Part shown: in pieces, positions 1 through 11,000 of the stretch
Layout: each line of letters opens with the position of its first letter
Position numbering within the stretch: the first letter of the stretch is position 1
DNA from: Tetracladium setigerum
Lineage: Eukaryota; Ascomycota; Leotiomycetes; Helotiales
Assembly (NCBI GenBank): GCA_031472005.1
Contig: PZJY01000006.1
Span: 1,860,001 to 1,924,000, forward strand
Direction: 5' to 3'
Length of the DNA stretch: 64,000 nucleotides
Position numbers and translations under genes: made by a program
Notes under the pieces: model-generated
What the model was told of the DNA's origin: nothing
The model's input: only the letters and a program-made list of their open reading frames with translations
Databases searched by the model: none

Positions 1-2
1 GG

Positions 3-2312
3 GTTGAGACCGTCAAGACAAACCCTGTTGCGATTCTTGGAGCTCGTGAATACATCTTCTCGGAAAACATTGGTATTCTCGGAGATGTCGCCGCTGGAAA
101 AGAACAGACATTCGGTACCCTCTTTGCTCGTACTCTGGCGTCAATTGGAGGCAAGCTTCACTATGGTCATCCCGATTTCCTCAACGGTATTTTCATGACC
201 ACTCGAGGAGGTGTTTCCAAGGCTCAAAAGGGTCTTCATCTTAACGAAGATATTTATGCTGGTATGACTGCGCTCCTTCGAGGTGGTCGCATCAAGCACT
301 GCGAATACTACCAATGCGGAAAGGGTCGTGATCTTGGATTTGGATCGATTCTGAATTTCACAACTAAGATCGGAACTGGTATGGGTGAACAGATGCTCTC
401 TCGCGAGTATTACTACCTGGGTACTCAGCTCCCTCTGGATCGCTTCCTGTCATTCTACTACGCTCACCCTGGCTTCCATTTGAACAACATTTTCATCATG
501 TTGTCAGTCCAGATGTTTATGGTTGTCTTGGTCAATCTTGGTGCCCTGCGTAACCAGACATATCTTTGCAAGTACAACCCCGATGTACCCATCACTGATG
601 CCCTCTTCCCAACTGGTTGTGCCAACCTACAACCCATTCTGAACTGGGTATACCGTTGTATCATGTCTATTTTCATCGTCTTCTTCATCTCCTTCGTACC
701 CTTGGTGGTCCAGGAGTTGACAGAGCGTGGTGTGTGGCGAGCTGCAACCCGTCTTGGCAAACAGTTCACCTCCCTGTCGCCGTTCTTCGAAGTTTTCGTC
801 TGCCAGATCTATGCAAATGCCGTCCAACAAGATCTTTCGTTCGGTGGCGCCAGGTATATTGGTACTGGTCGTGGCTTCGCAACAGCTCGTATTCCCTTCG
901 GTGTTCTCTACTCGCGATTTGCTGGCCCTGCGATATACCTTGGTGCACGTTCCCTCATGATGCTCCTGTTCGCTACGCTCACCATGTGGCAACCCGCACT
1001 CATCTACTTCTGGGTTACCCTCTTGGCATTGGTCTTGTCCCCGTTCATCTACAATCCCCACCAGTTCGCTTGGAACGACTTCTTTATCGATTATCGCGAT
1101 TTCCTTCGGTGGTTGTCACGAGGTAACTCCCGCTCGCATTCGTCCTCGTGGATTGCCTTCTGTCGTCTGTCTCGTACCAGAATCACTGGTTACAAGCGAA
1201 AGGCCTTAGGAGATCCATCTGAGAAGCTTTCCGGTGACGTTCCTCGTGCAGCATTCCTGAATCTCCTGTTTGCCGAGATTCTTGGCCCTCTATTCATGGT
1301 GGCTGTCACCGTTGTTCCATACGTGTTCATTAACTCGCAAGTCGGCGTCGTTGAAAGAATACAAGAGGACGACAGAAAAATTGAGGCGACTTCGTCCTTG
1401 CTTCGTGTCGGAATTGTGGCTGTATTGCCGATCGCCGTTAACGCTGGTGTCCTTGCGGCAATGTTCGGTATGGCGTGCTGCATGGGCCCAGTCCTCAGCA
1501 TGTGCTGCAAGAAGTTTGGCTCGGTTCTGGCTGCTATTGCTCACGCCATCTCTGTCATCATCCTTATTATCGTTTGGGAGGTCATGTTCTTCCTCGAAGG
1601 CTTCCAGTTTGCCAAAGCTCTGCTTGGCATGATCGCAGCAACCGCCATTCAGCGTTTCATCTACAAGCTCATCATCTCTCTGGCTCTGACAAGAGAATTC
1701 AAGAGCGACACATCCAATATCGCTTTCTGGACTGGTAAATGGTACTCAATGGGATGGCATTCCGTGTCTCAGCCTGCTCGTGAGTTCCTCTGCAAGATCA
1801 CTGAGCTTGGAATGTTTGCGGGTGACTTCGTCCTTGGCCATGTCATTCTCTTTGTCATGCTTCCAGTCATTGCTATTCCTCAGATCGACAAGGCGCACTC
1901 TGTTATGCTCTTCTGGCTCCGACCCAGGTATGTACATCCACTCGTTATCTTTCTTGACTGTTTTGGACAGCTTGCTAATCGAACATATAGTCGTCAAATT
2001 CGTCCTCCGATCTACTCGATGAAGCAATCCAAGCTTCGAAAGAGACGCGTGTGGAGATTTGCAGTCCTCTACTTTGCCATGTTTATCGTTTTCATGGCAT
2101 TCCTCATTGGTCCAGTCTTCGCTGGCACAATGATCTTAGATGCCACCAAAAGTATGGTCGAGAGCTCTTCTCAACTTAAGTCCCTCTTCCAGCCCACAGG
2201 CTTCAAGAATAACGATACACGGGGCACGCTGGCTACTGGAATCTCTAAGGCGAGTACGTCCGCTGAGGCGACCGAGACTGGTACCAGCAACCGCATGGTT
2301 CGATTATTTTAA
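3..2312 (+). CDS. FKS1: 1,3-beta-glucan synthase catalytic subunit, C-terminal 748 residues (5' truncated by window)
   Basis: This plasma-membrane enzyme makes the main cell-wall glucan from UDP-glucose. The open frame enters at base 3 with no start, so the N-terminal part lies outside. The first residues cover the conserved cytosolic core (GAREYIFSENIG, HPDFLNG, GGVSKAQKGLHLNEDIYAG), followed by many hydrophobic segments typical of the polytopic C-terminal half. An intron at 1928-1990 (gtatgt...tatag, 63 bp) restores RPSRQIRPP; it is a multiple of three without a stop, so reading through it does not break the frame. The stop is at 2310-2312. The echinocandin hot-spot-2 region is at about 642-668. 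Identification is by family motifs and is very secure; only the isoform name is inferred. Confidence 0.95.
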   Translation, partial: VETVKTNPVAILGAREYIFSENIGILGDVAAGKEQTFGTLFARTLASIGGKLHYGHPDFLNGIFMTTRGGVSKAQKGLHLNEDIYAGMTALLRGGRIKHCEYYQCGKGRDLGFGSILNFTTKIGTGMGEQMLSREYYYLGTQLPLDRFLSFYYAHPGFHLNNIFIMLSVQMFMVVLVNLGALRNQTYLCKYNPDVPITDALFPTGCANLQPILNWVYRCIMSIFIVFFISFVPLVVQELTERGVWRAATRLGKQFTSLSPFFEVFVCQIYANAVQQDLSFGGARYIGTGRGFATARIPFGVLYSRFAGPAIYLGARSLMMLLFATLTMWQPALIYFWVTLLALVLSPFIYNPHQFAWNDFFIDYRDFLRWLSRGNSRSHSSSWIAFCRLSRTRITGYKRKALGDPSEKLSGDVPRAAFLNLLFAEILGPLFMVAVTVVPYVFINSQVGVVERIQEDDRKIEATSSLLRVGIVAVLPIAVNAGVLAAMFGMACCMGPVLSMCCKKFGSVLAAIAHAISVIILIIVWEVMFFLEGFQFAKALLGMIAATAIQRFIYKLIISLALTREFKSDTSNIAFWTGKWYSMGWHSVSQPAREFLCKITELGMFAGDFVLGHVILFVMLPVIAIPQIDKAHSVMLFWLRPRYVHPLVIFLDCFGQLANRTYSRQIRPPIYSMKQSKLRKRRVWRFAVLYFAMFIVFMAFLIGPVFAGTMILDATKSMVESSSQLKSLFQPTGFKNNDTRGTLATGISKASTSAEATETGTSNRMVRLF

Positions 2313-2891
2313 GACTGCGCGATGTACAAAGGACTGTGGGGTTGTATATTAGAAGGATACGGGGCAGTACATTACAATGATTTCTGGGTTGTCATGGAGG
2401 AGTTTTCTCTAAATTGTTCTGGTGTTTGCGTGGTTTATGGCTAGACCTTGCTTCTCCGTTTTTCCATTAGTTCTTCACCGACCACACATGTACTTTAGTG
2501 TGGATGACCGTCGCCATTAGGCAATGGCTTCAATTTGATGCAGCATGATCATAATAAAGAATATTACACAGTACGGAGTACATGACTTGATTTGCACAGT
2601 ACTTTGAGTTACTTTGACCACTGGAGGCGACAGAAATCTCTCGTATTTCATTCTACCTCCTACTCTCTAAATTGTGTTCTTTGACCTCTACAATCCATCA
2701 TCCTGATGCGGAAATTTCAACGATGGGCTATCAAATTCTGTTTTCGTGCAGTCCAGGATGCGTACACGTGACTATATCGAAACCACAGGACGCGATCCAA
2801 TTTCCTGGACATCCGGCGCATTTCCATCCGCAAGAGAATCCCCTATCCTCAAATTTTCTCCCAGCCCAACGACTTCTCCCTCACTCGCAAG
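2313..2891. other. intergenic, FKS 3' end to LCB1 5' end
   Basis: No coding frame with family character is visible. It holds the 3' flank of the glucan synthase gene, an AT-rich stretch and, at 2572-2580, one copy of TACGGAGTA. The last 200 bases are C/A-rich, like a fungal core promoter and leader of LCB1. Confidence 0.6.
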
Positions 2892-4655
2892 ATGGAGTTT
2901 CACGATGCCCAAAAGATTGCCCTCGACTCGTTCAATGGAATCACGGACACTTTCCAAAAGATTCCCGGCTCTGCCATGCTCATCCGCTACATCCAGTCCA
3001 GCTACCAAGACGACCCCGTCCGATCCGCGATTGAGTTGGTCCTTGTGATCTTCTTCGTACGGTACCTTCTGGCACCCTCATACGCAACCCACAACGGCAA
3101 TTTTGTCAAGCTCACGGAAGAGGTATTGCAGATGTATCTTGGTCACAGGAGTGGGCGAAACTGACGGGCTGGACAGGAAATTGATGATCTTGTTGACGAA
3201 TGGACCCCTGAACCTCTGGTTGCGCCTCAAACGGCCTTTGAAGAAGCTGATGCCGAGAAGTTGCCAGTCATCGTTGGGTAAGTTGGACAGAACCTCTGCT
3301 AGGTTTAGGCTGACTTTGGGAAGACCTTCAGGACCGAAGTCCAAACTCTCCACTGGCCGGACCGTCACCAACCTTGCATCCTACAACTTCTACAACTTTG
3401 TCGGCAACGATCAGATTAAAGAGAAGGCCATCCAGACCTTGCGAACCTACGGCGTCGGCCCTTGCGGCCCTCCCCAGTTTTATGGTACCCAGGATGTGCA
3501 CATGAAGACGGAGGCCGATATTGCTACCTGCTTGGGAACGGAAGGATGCATTGTTTACGCTCAAGCGTTCTCCACAATCTCAAGTGTTATTCCGGCATTC
3601 TGTAAAAGGGGCGATATCATTGTCGCAGATCGAGCTGTCAACTATGCGATTCGAAAAGGCTTGCAGATCTGCAGAAGTACCATACGGTATTACGAGCACA
3701 ACAACATGGAGGATCTTGAACGAGTTCTGCAAAAGATCGTCAAGGAACAAGCCAAGAAGCCTCTGACCCGACGATTCATCATTACAGAAGGCTTATTCGA
3801 GACTGTTGGAGACTGTGTTGAGTTACCCAAGTTGGTAGGTGGATTCGTTCTTGATTCGAAGCTTTGCTGACTTACTCTAGATTGAATTGAAACTTCGCTA
3901 CAAATTTCGCCTAATGCTTGACGAGACTTGGTCTTTTGGTGTTCTTGGGAGAACTGGTCGCGGCCTCACAGAGGCACAAAACGTTGACGCATCACAAGTT
4001 GATATGCTTATTGGATCTCTCGCAGGACCGCTCTGCGCTGGTGGCGGGTTTTGCGCAGGCTCTACCGATGTCGTTGAGCACCAACGTATTACAGCTGCTT
4101 CTTATACATATTCTGCAGCCCTTCCAGCCATGCTTGCAACCACAGCCAGCGAAACGCTCAACATGCTCCAGATGAACCCTGAAATATTGGTTCAATGCAG
4201 AGAGAACATCAAAGCTATGCGTGCCCAGCTTGATCCCCGCAGTGACTGGGTTCATTGCACGAGCGCCCCAGAGAATCCAGTTATGTTACTTGTTCTCAAG
4301 TCCGACGTTGTCAACTCTCGCCGACTGAGTACCGAGGAACAGGAGCGTGTACTACAGGAATGTGTGGACGAGGTAAGCTTCTTCTTCTTCTTTCTTTTCT
4401 GTATTGCGCATCGCTAACAGTCCCCAGGCATTAATCAATGGTGTCTTGATCACACGACTCAAGAGCATGCCTGTTTCGCCAAGTAGCACTGCTAAGGACG
4501 AGGAGTGGAAGCTCAAGCCTGCTCTCAAGATTTGCATTACTACAGGTCTTTCGAAGAAGGAGATCGAGAAGGCTGGCATTGTTATTAGGCACGCAATTAC
4601 GAAGGTTTTGACCCGAAAAACGAGTAGCAAGCTGGCCTTGCCAGCGGTTGTTTAA
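2892..4655 (+). CDS. LCB1: serine palmitoyltransferase subunit 1
   Basis: With LCB2 it condenses serine and palmitoyl-CoA, the first step of sphingolipid synthesis, at the ER. The product is about 520 residues. Residues ~46-62 form a membrane segment, then the alpha-oxoamine synthase fold follows (NFVGNDQIKEKA, YGVGPCGPPQFYGT, DETWSFGVLGRTGRG). The region where catalytic paralogues carry the PLP lysine reads GSLAGPLCAGGGFCAG without lysine, as expected for the non-catalytic LCB1 subunit. Four introns are inferred: 3123-3176, 3278-3323, 3835-3880 and 4373-4427; splicing restores VIVGPSGPKSKL and VDEALINGV. The ATG at 2892 is the first in frame and precedes the membrane anchor. The frame is intact and the call is secure. 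Confidence 0.95.
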
Positions 4656-5160
4656 ATAACGATACGAACAATTAGATATGAGGTGGCATTGGTGGCGTTT
4701 TGGAGAGACTAGCGTAGCATTAATGTGTAATCAAATGAATTGTAGAACAGTAAATGTGTTTCTCGTCCGATCTCCCCTTGTGCTACACGGAATATTTTCA
4801 GGATGCGATGAAGTGAAGAGGGTTACAGAAATATAAAATAATCGCCTTCTCCGGTCCAATATAACCCCGCCACATACCCAGGTAGGTAGGTAGGTAGTAG
4901 TAGTAACTTAGGCAGCAAGTACGGATGTCCTCGAAAGAGAAATGCTATAAAAATTAATAGCTCGTTTTTAAATGAGCTTCATGACTTTGTTGCAAGCGAA
5001 ACGAAATCTCTCCATAAATATTTTCCTCCTTGCCCAGACCAGAAAACCCTCAACAATGTACTTGGGAAAAAAAGGCAAAGGAAATCAAAAAATCCATTGC
5101 CACCAAAAAGGATCAAACTTCAAGAGGAGATGCAACTTTACAAAAGTAAAAAAATTAACT
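4656..5160. other. intergenic, LCB1 3' flank
   Basis: No gene is seen. It contains a short GTAG-type tandem stretch (ggtaggtaggtaggtag, about 4881-4899) and an A-rich tract before the tRNA. The plus-strand frame at 4972-5202 runs into the tRNA and is not supported. Confidence 0.55.
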
Positions 5161-5252
5161 CATCGTGGGCAGGATTTGAACCTACGCGGCCGAAGCCAAT
5201 AGATGTCGAGTTTAATTCAAGTCTATCCCATTAACCACTCTGGCACCACGAT
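5161..5252 (-). tRNA. tRNA-Ser (anticodon TGA) with short intron
   Basis: The reverse strand folds as a class II tRNA. A perfect 7-bp acceptor stem (ATCGTGG/CCACGAT) is followed by discriminator G, as usual for serine tRNAs. The anticodon stem is ATAGA/TCTAT with loop C-T-TGA-A, then about 11 intron bases after position 37. A long variable arm and a T arm with loop TTCAAAT complete the fold. The anticodon is read from the loop; exact intron ends are uncertain by one or two bases. Confidence 0.92.
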
Positions 5253-5428
5253 CTTGTTGAGGCAAATCCGGGCTTATTTTTATCTATGACAGTCTCAAAT
5301 GATTTGAAGACTTTAAAGTGGGGTTACGCAAACCTTGGCAGCGCGAGTGCCGACAAGAGTAAAAATAATTCTACTACCATCAAGCAGCAATTTTCTTCAA
5401 CGACACTCACAGAGCTTGCATCGAAACA

Positions 5429-5891
5429 ATGAACGCTCAGAGACCCATCAAAACTAAGAGGCAAAAGAAGAAGAAGTCTCGAACTGAAGGTCTGTGCTCT
5501 GCAAATCTGAATATCAACCCTCCATTAACACGTTCCAAGACGTCGATATCTCGTCCGATTCTGAGAGTGAAACCCCAAAGAATCAAGAACTCAACGCTCA
5601 GAAGGTCACTATCCCAACACATTTATCCCAAGAACAAGCTGAGCTTACTCCCAAAATCAAATCTAGAGCAAAGATGGATCCCTCACAGACGCAGAAGTCT
5701 CAGCGGCGTTTGGCAAAATCTACCTGCAGCGCGCCACGGTAGAATTTGCTGAGGATCTCGATAAGATTCGTGGGGCGGATGATTTTAAGGATGATGCATT
5801 GGAGATTCTCATTGAGGCATTAAGGCAGGGGACGGAGGTTTTCAAGAAGGAGGAGAAGAGGAGGATTGTCGTTGCTGGTTTGGAGAAGTGA
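5429..5891 (+). CDS. RSA3: ribosome assembly protein 3 family (frame broken by one base)
   Basis: Rsa3 is a small nucleolar factor for 60S subunit assembly. The N-terminus is lysine-rich (RQKKKKSR), then an acidic serine stretch (DVDISSDSESE) after an inferred intron at 5490-5539. The C-terminal Rsa3 domain is clear: FGKIYLQRATVEFAEDLDKIRG, DDFKDDALEILIEALRQG. These two parts lie in different frames. Adding one C to the CCC at 5680-5682 would read DPLTDAEVSAAF and give about 137 residues. An alternative is an intron with a weak donor (gtgaaa, about 5568) ending at a cag near 5688. The family call rests on the C-terminal domain. Confidence 0.75.
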
Positions 5892-6429
5892 GAGATGATG
5901 GGTGTGGTGTGAGGGTCGGTTGCACGGTGAGAATTATGGAGTTGGGCGTTCAATGAAAATGGAATTGGCTAAAAGAAAAGAGATTATTCTGGTTTTGGTC
6001 GTTGGATGTGCATTATTCAGACTGGGCTTGGAGTCTTCGTCGATTTACTCTGTCTGACCGATTCAATCGCAGTCAGAACAGAATGCTCGGCCGCCAACAG
6101 TCCACATCGCCCTATTCTTTGGGACGCTATCTGGCAATGGATTTTTTTCTTCCTAAATCGGTACCCTTGGAACTATCTTTTTCGAATTTCATCTCCCCGC
6201 ATTCCTTTTATGTGTTCGAAGGCTACCTATCATTTAATGGTTGTCCAGATATAGATAAACATTCAAAACATTAGCATACTCCCCAGATAATTCTTGGTCA
6301 ACTTTTCAAACAGAGTTTACGCCCCAAAGGACAAAATCAGCTGCAGCAGACAAGAAAACATATAAATATTACCGCCAGACAGGCAAGATCTAAACGCCAT
6401 CATCCTTCGTGTTCACGTTATTATTTACA
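5892..6429. other. convergent intergenic, RSA3 and Ytp1-like 3' ends
   Basis: No gene is recognised. Frames of 80-90 codons at 6002-6274 overlap each other and show no domain or codon pattern suggesting a product. Confidence 0.5.
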
Positions 6430-8302
6430 TTAAGATCCAACGTCAAGCTCCAACTCGTTCTCGGATGCTCGGTTCTGCTGCTTGATTGTCCAGCCCTTGA
6501 TGCTAAGTACGACAATTATCCACGCCATTAAAATCGTAACCATTCCCACAGAAACCGTGAAAACGAACATTGCATTGAGCTGATAGAGCTCCAGGGTCTC
6601 TACAACGCCCCGAGCCTACATCCATCAGTCCACATATTGGCACATGAAGGGAACAGAGGAGATAACTTACGCTACCCATAAAAAGCATGCCGCCTGCCAT
6701 AAAACAAAATGCGGAGAAGAGTTCCGTGGGGGGCTTCCTGGAAATATAGATTTTGGAGGTGATAGATAGAGTAGAATGTAGGTCACGACCCGCGAGCATG
6801 CCGCGCCGATGAGCAGGTTCCCCCATAAGGAATGAAGCATCGATGAAACCATTGACTCTTGTTGATGAGAACTCATCATCTGGCCCAATAACAGGATTAC
6901 GAGAGCGGGCATCGGGTTCATTGGGAATTTGTCGCCCGAGCGCTCGTTTATTTCATGGTTGGTGGCTCCGTCTGGCTGTGTGGATGGATCTTTTGATCTG
7001 GTGTTTAAGATCTTCCGTAATGAGGTTGACTCGACAAGCATCCCACACTGCATAGCCTTTTAGTACATATGTCACAAAAGAAAAACCAGAGAAAATTTAC
7101 CAGTCCGCCACCAAAGAATACAACAGTCAGAGAAACATGTTCGAGATCTTGCGCGCTCCATTCAGCACCCCAAGCATTTAGGTGCTCCAAGAACACATTG
7201 GTCACACCGTAGAAGAAAAGGAGGAAACTTTCCACAAATTCGGCGGTCGGGACTTTGCTCTTCTGCGGCTTAATATTCCACGCCCACCCGAATTCTGCAA
7301 AACACCCAGCCCATCTCCCCAGTGTCAAAATTCCAAACCAAAAGAAGACGCCACCTTTGATAAAGTGTGCAAGCCCGCTGAAAACCTGATCTCCTTTGAA
7401 TATTCCACCGTAAGTCACCCAGCCAGTGCAGATGACGGCAAATCCAATAATTAAAATCAGCCGGTCCACAAGATTGTATGCAAAGCCTAATAGTGGCCTG
7501 GACAGAGTTGACTGGATACGAGGGATCGATTTACTTAACCACGGCCAACTCAAGTTCCATTGCTTCGTCCAACCCCGTTTCTCTTCCTCGCCATCCTCCG
7601 GATGCTGCGATCGAGGCAATAGTCGAGTATCCTGCGAGAACGAAGAATTCCTTGATTCAGTACTTGTCTCTGTCCCGTGACCACTGTCGTCGGAGAAATG
7701 GTAGGAATTTCTTCTGGCAAGAACATCATGGTAATCTTCCAGTGCCATTTCTGAAATCGGGATGAAGTGTTTGTTATTGACTTTTCGGTTCTCGTACCTC
7801 GAAAACAGGCCTAGTACAATCTGAGCTACAAGGCACCATGTCACAAGCCATCCAAGTTTGTGGTGGGCATTATTTGTATACAAATCCGGCGTTTTAGCGT
7901 TATAGATGGAAGCCAAGATAATGCCGATTCCGTTGCAGAGAAGAAATAGAAGTTGAACCTGTCGAGTATATCGAGAATGAGAAATTGATAGCATAACAGC
8001 TTTTGTCAAGTCAGCTTCGTCTCTCGCGTATTGTGTAAGGAGGAATACAGACCGATCGGGAGTATGAAAACCCACGAGATTGTCATAATAAAAATATGGA
8101 ATCTCATTAAACTAGCGGATTCTTCGAGGCGAAAGTAGGTATCATGATCCGCAGGCTTGGGTGTGATGTCTGACGAATTCATTTTCATATGCTCATCGCC
8201 GCCATGCCCATGTGCCACAGAAGCAAATCCAAATAGCCAAATCGTGTAGGAAGCGAAAGCTATGCTAGAGATTGAAGGCATAATTTCATGTGAAAGAAGC
8301 AC
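6430..8302 (-). CDS. Ytp1/DUF2427-type integral membrane protein (frame broken by one base)
   Basis: Fungal Ytp1-like proteins are multi-pass membrane proteins of unknown biochemical role. The product (~570 residues) starts with a hydrophobic signal-like segment and a histidine-rich stretch (HGHGGDEHMKM), then DUF2427-like helices (FHIFIMTISWVFILPI), a charged loop, and the C-terminal Ytp1 region (FGWAWNIKP, FFYGVTNVFLEHL, LVILLLGQMMSSHQQ). Introns on the minus strand are 8000-8052, 7048-7100 and 6616-6670; the second joins FFGGGL to CGMLVES and the third joins MGS to ARGVVETLELYQ. The frame slips at a G6 run (6728-6733); a seventh base would join PPKSIFPGS to PPTELFSAFCFMAGG. Start is 8302 or 8281. 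Confidence 0.8.
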
Positions 8303-9702
8303 AGCGCAAAGGTTAAGAGTGTTTATGCTATTAAATGAAGCAGCGACGAGGTGGCTCAGAGAACTGTCAAAGGACTAGTAATCTGCATGCAAATAGACGA
8401 GGATACAAACAAAGTACAGCATAGATGGGTGGGGTTATAACGTATAGGGGATAGAGGAAAAGTCGAACAAAGAAAGCAAGTAGTCTTCGAGGATGGAGTC
8501 GGCGGATTAGTACTGTACATATGTTGAAGCATTAGTAACAAAGAAGATGCAACGGGAAGAGATCTTGGAAATAATTGGAAATCCGGGAATTATGTAGGCC
8601 ACTACCACAGAAATTTTCTAACACCGAGCCTCGAGGCGAAGAAACAATACCTGAATGGTTAGCACCCCGCTGGCGATGGATCCGTGGCATGCCGAAGCAC
8701 GTAGACATGTTGGCCGGAAAGAACCTCCGGAAAGTCGGGATGAATACATTTGTTCATGTGAGCAACAATAAAAAGACATTATGGGGATCCTTGATGAGTC
8801 TTGAAGAATGATTGATTCATATCTACGAAGGACACTGACAGCCCTCCCTAGGTAGGCAAGGCTGAGAAATATCCTCGCAATATCGGGTGCTGTGAGTGGT
8901 TAGCTCATGCATATAAATGCATGATAAAACCCAAAGAACCAACCAGCGGATCCAAGCAGAAGTGGTGGTGTGAATGATATCAAGGATCGTCCGACCACGT
9001 CGTCGGAAACTTCGGAAGCAACAAGTCAATCTCTGAATGCCCTCACTTGAGTCACCACCTGACCAGGGAATACCGAGCACGGAACTCGGACTGACAACAT
9101 GGATGCAACTGTACTGGACGCCCTTCTCTAAGCCCGCAGACACATACACTATTTGCATAATTGACGGAAGCTGTGCTTTCAGCATGCGAAATAATATAAT
9201 TTACATATGGCATCAAGTGGCGTCATATTCAATCGGTCCCATCAAAGATAATAAGCAAAGTAAACAAACAAACAGTCAGTTATCAAAACTGCGTACCGAA
9301 ATATAGGCATCGTGAGCAGGACAACATGTGAATGAAGCCATGGGAGGACCAAGAACGATAGCTGCCAGCGCTAAAGTTGTGCTCCAGTCCATTGGCTTGC
9401 AATTTGCATTGCGCTCTTGCATTAAGGCCGCCGGAGCAACCGGCAGTTATCAAACACCGAGTAGGTAAGTCTTACATGCTCTCAACTCATCGTTGGTGAT
9501 GTTGTTTGTGCATCTGCATTCCGTAGTCTGCTGTCTTAACTGCAACATCTAGTCCTCCGGAAGGCTACCACGCGACATACGAAGCCTTGCGCACTTGCGC
9601 AATCGGGAAGATGTTGCCGTACCTTTTTAGGAGGCAAGGCAATATGAGAGCTGGCACTGTGAAATCGAATCGCATCTATTGTACCCAGGGGCACCATCCG
9701 GC
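8303..9702. other. 1.4 kb gene-poor region
   Basis: No conserved protein was found on either strand. Plus-strand frames at 8575-8811 and 9037-9306 and the minus frame at 8823-9185 lack recognisable motifs and plausible splice partners. The part next to 8302 should contain the Ytp1-like promoter. Nothing else can be supported. Confidence 0.5.
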
Positions 9703-10639
9703 TCAAAGAACTGCCCTCTCCTTGATCCGCCATTTCTCTGTCTCTGAGTCTTCGACCACTTTGTCTTCTTGCTCCAGCTTCAAAAGTATCTGTCTAATCC
9801 CACCATTGGCAGGTATGTGGAGATTTTCAGGGACATCTTTGTAAATGATCTTGACGATTTCCATGGACGTCCACTCATCAGGCTCGCCTTGAGCCTCAAC
9901 CCCAGGGGACGACGCCTTGGGAGATTTCAGGACATGGATAACTTGGTCCTCGCGTAGTTGCCTATGCTTAATGTATTCAACAATCTTTCCAGGGCCATCT
10001 TCCAATACTGCGCCATGTCCAGGGTAGGCTCGGCCACCGAATTTGCCTCTCATCGTCTCCAGGCTTCTTAGGTAGGTCAATAGATCCTCAAACACGGCAG
10101 TTCCGTGCCCGAGAACGTTATCGCCGGTAAACATTGCGTCCTCTCCTTCAAGAAGCAGAGCTATGTGGTCCTGGGTATGACCAGGCGAGTAGACAGCCCG
10201 TAGCGAAGCGCCTTCAACAGAAAAGCACTGGCCATCCGCCATCTCCTCCTGGCCGTCGCTCGCCGTATTCTTGTATATTTTCGTGCCTGGAGACATCTCT
10301 AGCAGGTGCTGGATTCCGCCAACATGATCGTGGTGCCAGTGGGTAATGAGAGCCTTGCTAATGGTCGCGTTCTCCTTGCGGAGAGTCTCTTTGAGAGCGG
10401 CTATCCACGTAGGTTTACCTTCGCCAGTATCAATCAATATCCTCTGCCGACCAGTGCCAACAAGATATGTGTTGGTTCCTAGCGACTGTTAGATTGGAAA
10501 GTGTGCGGGGAGGGTTTCTCCAAATCTGTTGGTGATATATACCTTGAAGGGTAAATTTGGAGGGGTTGCCTCCAAGAATGCGCAAAACGCTTGCACTGAG
10601 GCGTTCAACTTCGGGAAGATGGACTAGTTGAGTGGCCAT
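9703..10639 (-). CDS. LACTB2-like metallo-beta-lactamase-fold hydrolase
   Basis: The product has 290 residues, close to human LACTB2 (about 288). It carries the metal motif THWHHDHVGG (HxHxDH), then YSPGHTQDHIALLL, FTGDNVLGHG and AYPGHGAVLEDG, the further metal-binding histidine and aspartate positions of this fold. One intron at 10479-10542 joins KFTLQG to TNTYLVGTGRQRILIDTGEG. The start at 10639 (MATQLVHLPEVERLS) is preferred over upstream in-frame ATGs because LACTB2-like proteins begin close to this motif. Such proteins are single-strand RNA endonucleases in mitochondria in animals; in fungi, relatives also act as thioesterase-like enzymes beside polyketide synthases. No polyketide synthase is here, so the substrate is unknown. 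Confidence 0.88.
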
Positions 10640-11000
10640 TGCTGTGATTGAAATTAAGTGGGTTGTTTTGCGCGTTGGTAGGTAGGTATCAGTATCATAC
10701 TTTGTGTTCACGGATAGTGGTGGTTGTTTTTAAGAGTTGTGGTTGTGCTTAGTGATGTTGACCGTGCCTCGGCTTTGAGCTTTGAACGTCGCTGGAGGAG
10801 CGAGACCAGGAGTGTCAGTGTCTTCACCTCACAACGAGAACAGTGCCAAGCCAGTGATATCCCATTGTACATCGACTCCCCGCCACCTTGAGAAGTCTCC
10901 CATCCCACCAAGATAACTATTAGGCTGTCGACAAAGGAACATGGAGTTGGAATCTCTCCAACACCAATACTCACACCTACACTTTACACAGTAGTCCATC
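10640..11000. promoter_or_regulatory. divergent promoter, hydrolase / UBP8
   Basis: This 361-bp spacer separates two start codons pointing away from each other, so it must hold both core promoters. No specific factor site can be named. Confidence 0.55.

Noticed and set aside
8575..8811. Plus-strand frame of 78 codons in the 8.3-9.7 kb gap
   Set aside because: No family motif, no splice partner giving a longer protein, and composition like the surrounding non-coding DNA.
9703..10639. Polyketide-cluster thioesterase neighbourhood
   Set aside because: The metallo-hydrolase resembles such enzymes, but neighbours are UBP8 and a Ytp1-like gene, with no synthase or tailoring enzyme.
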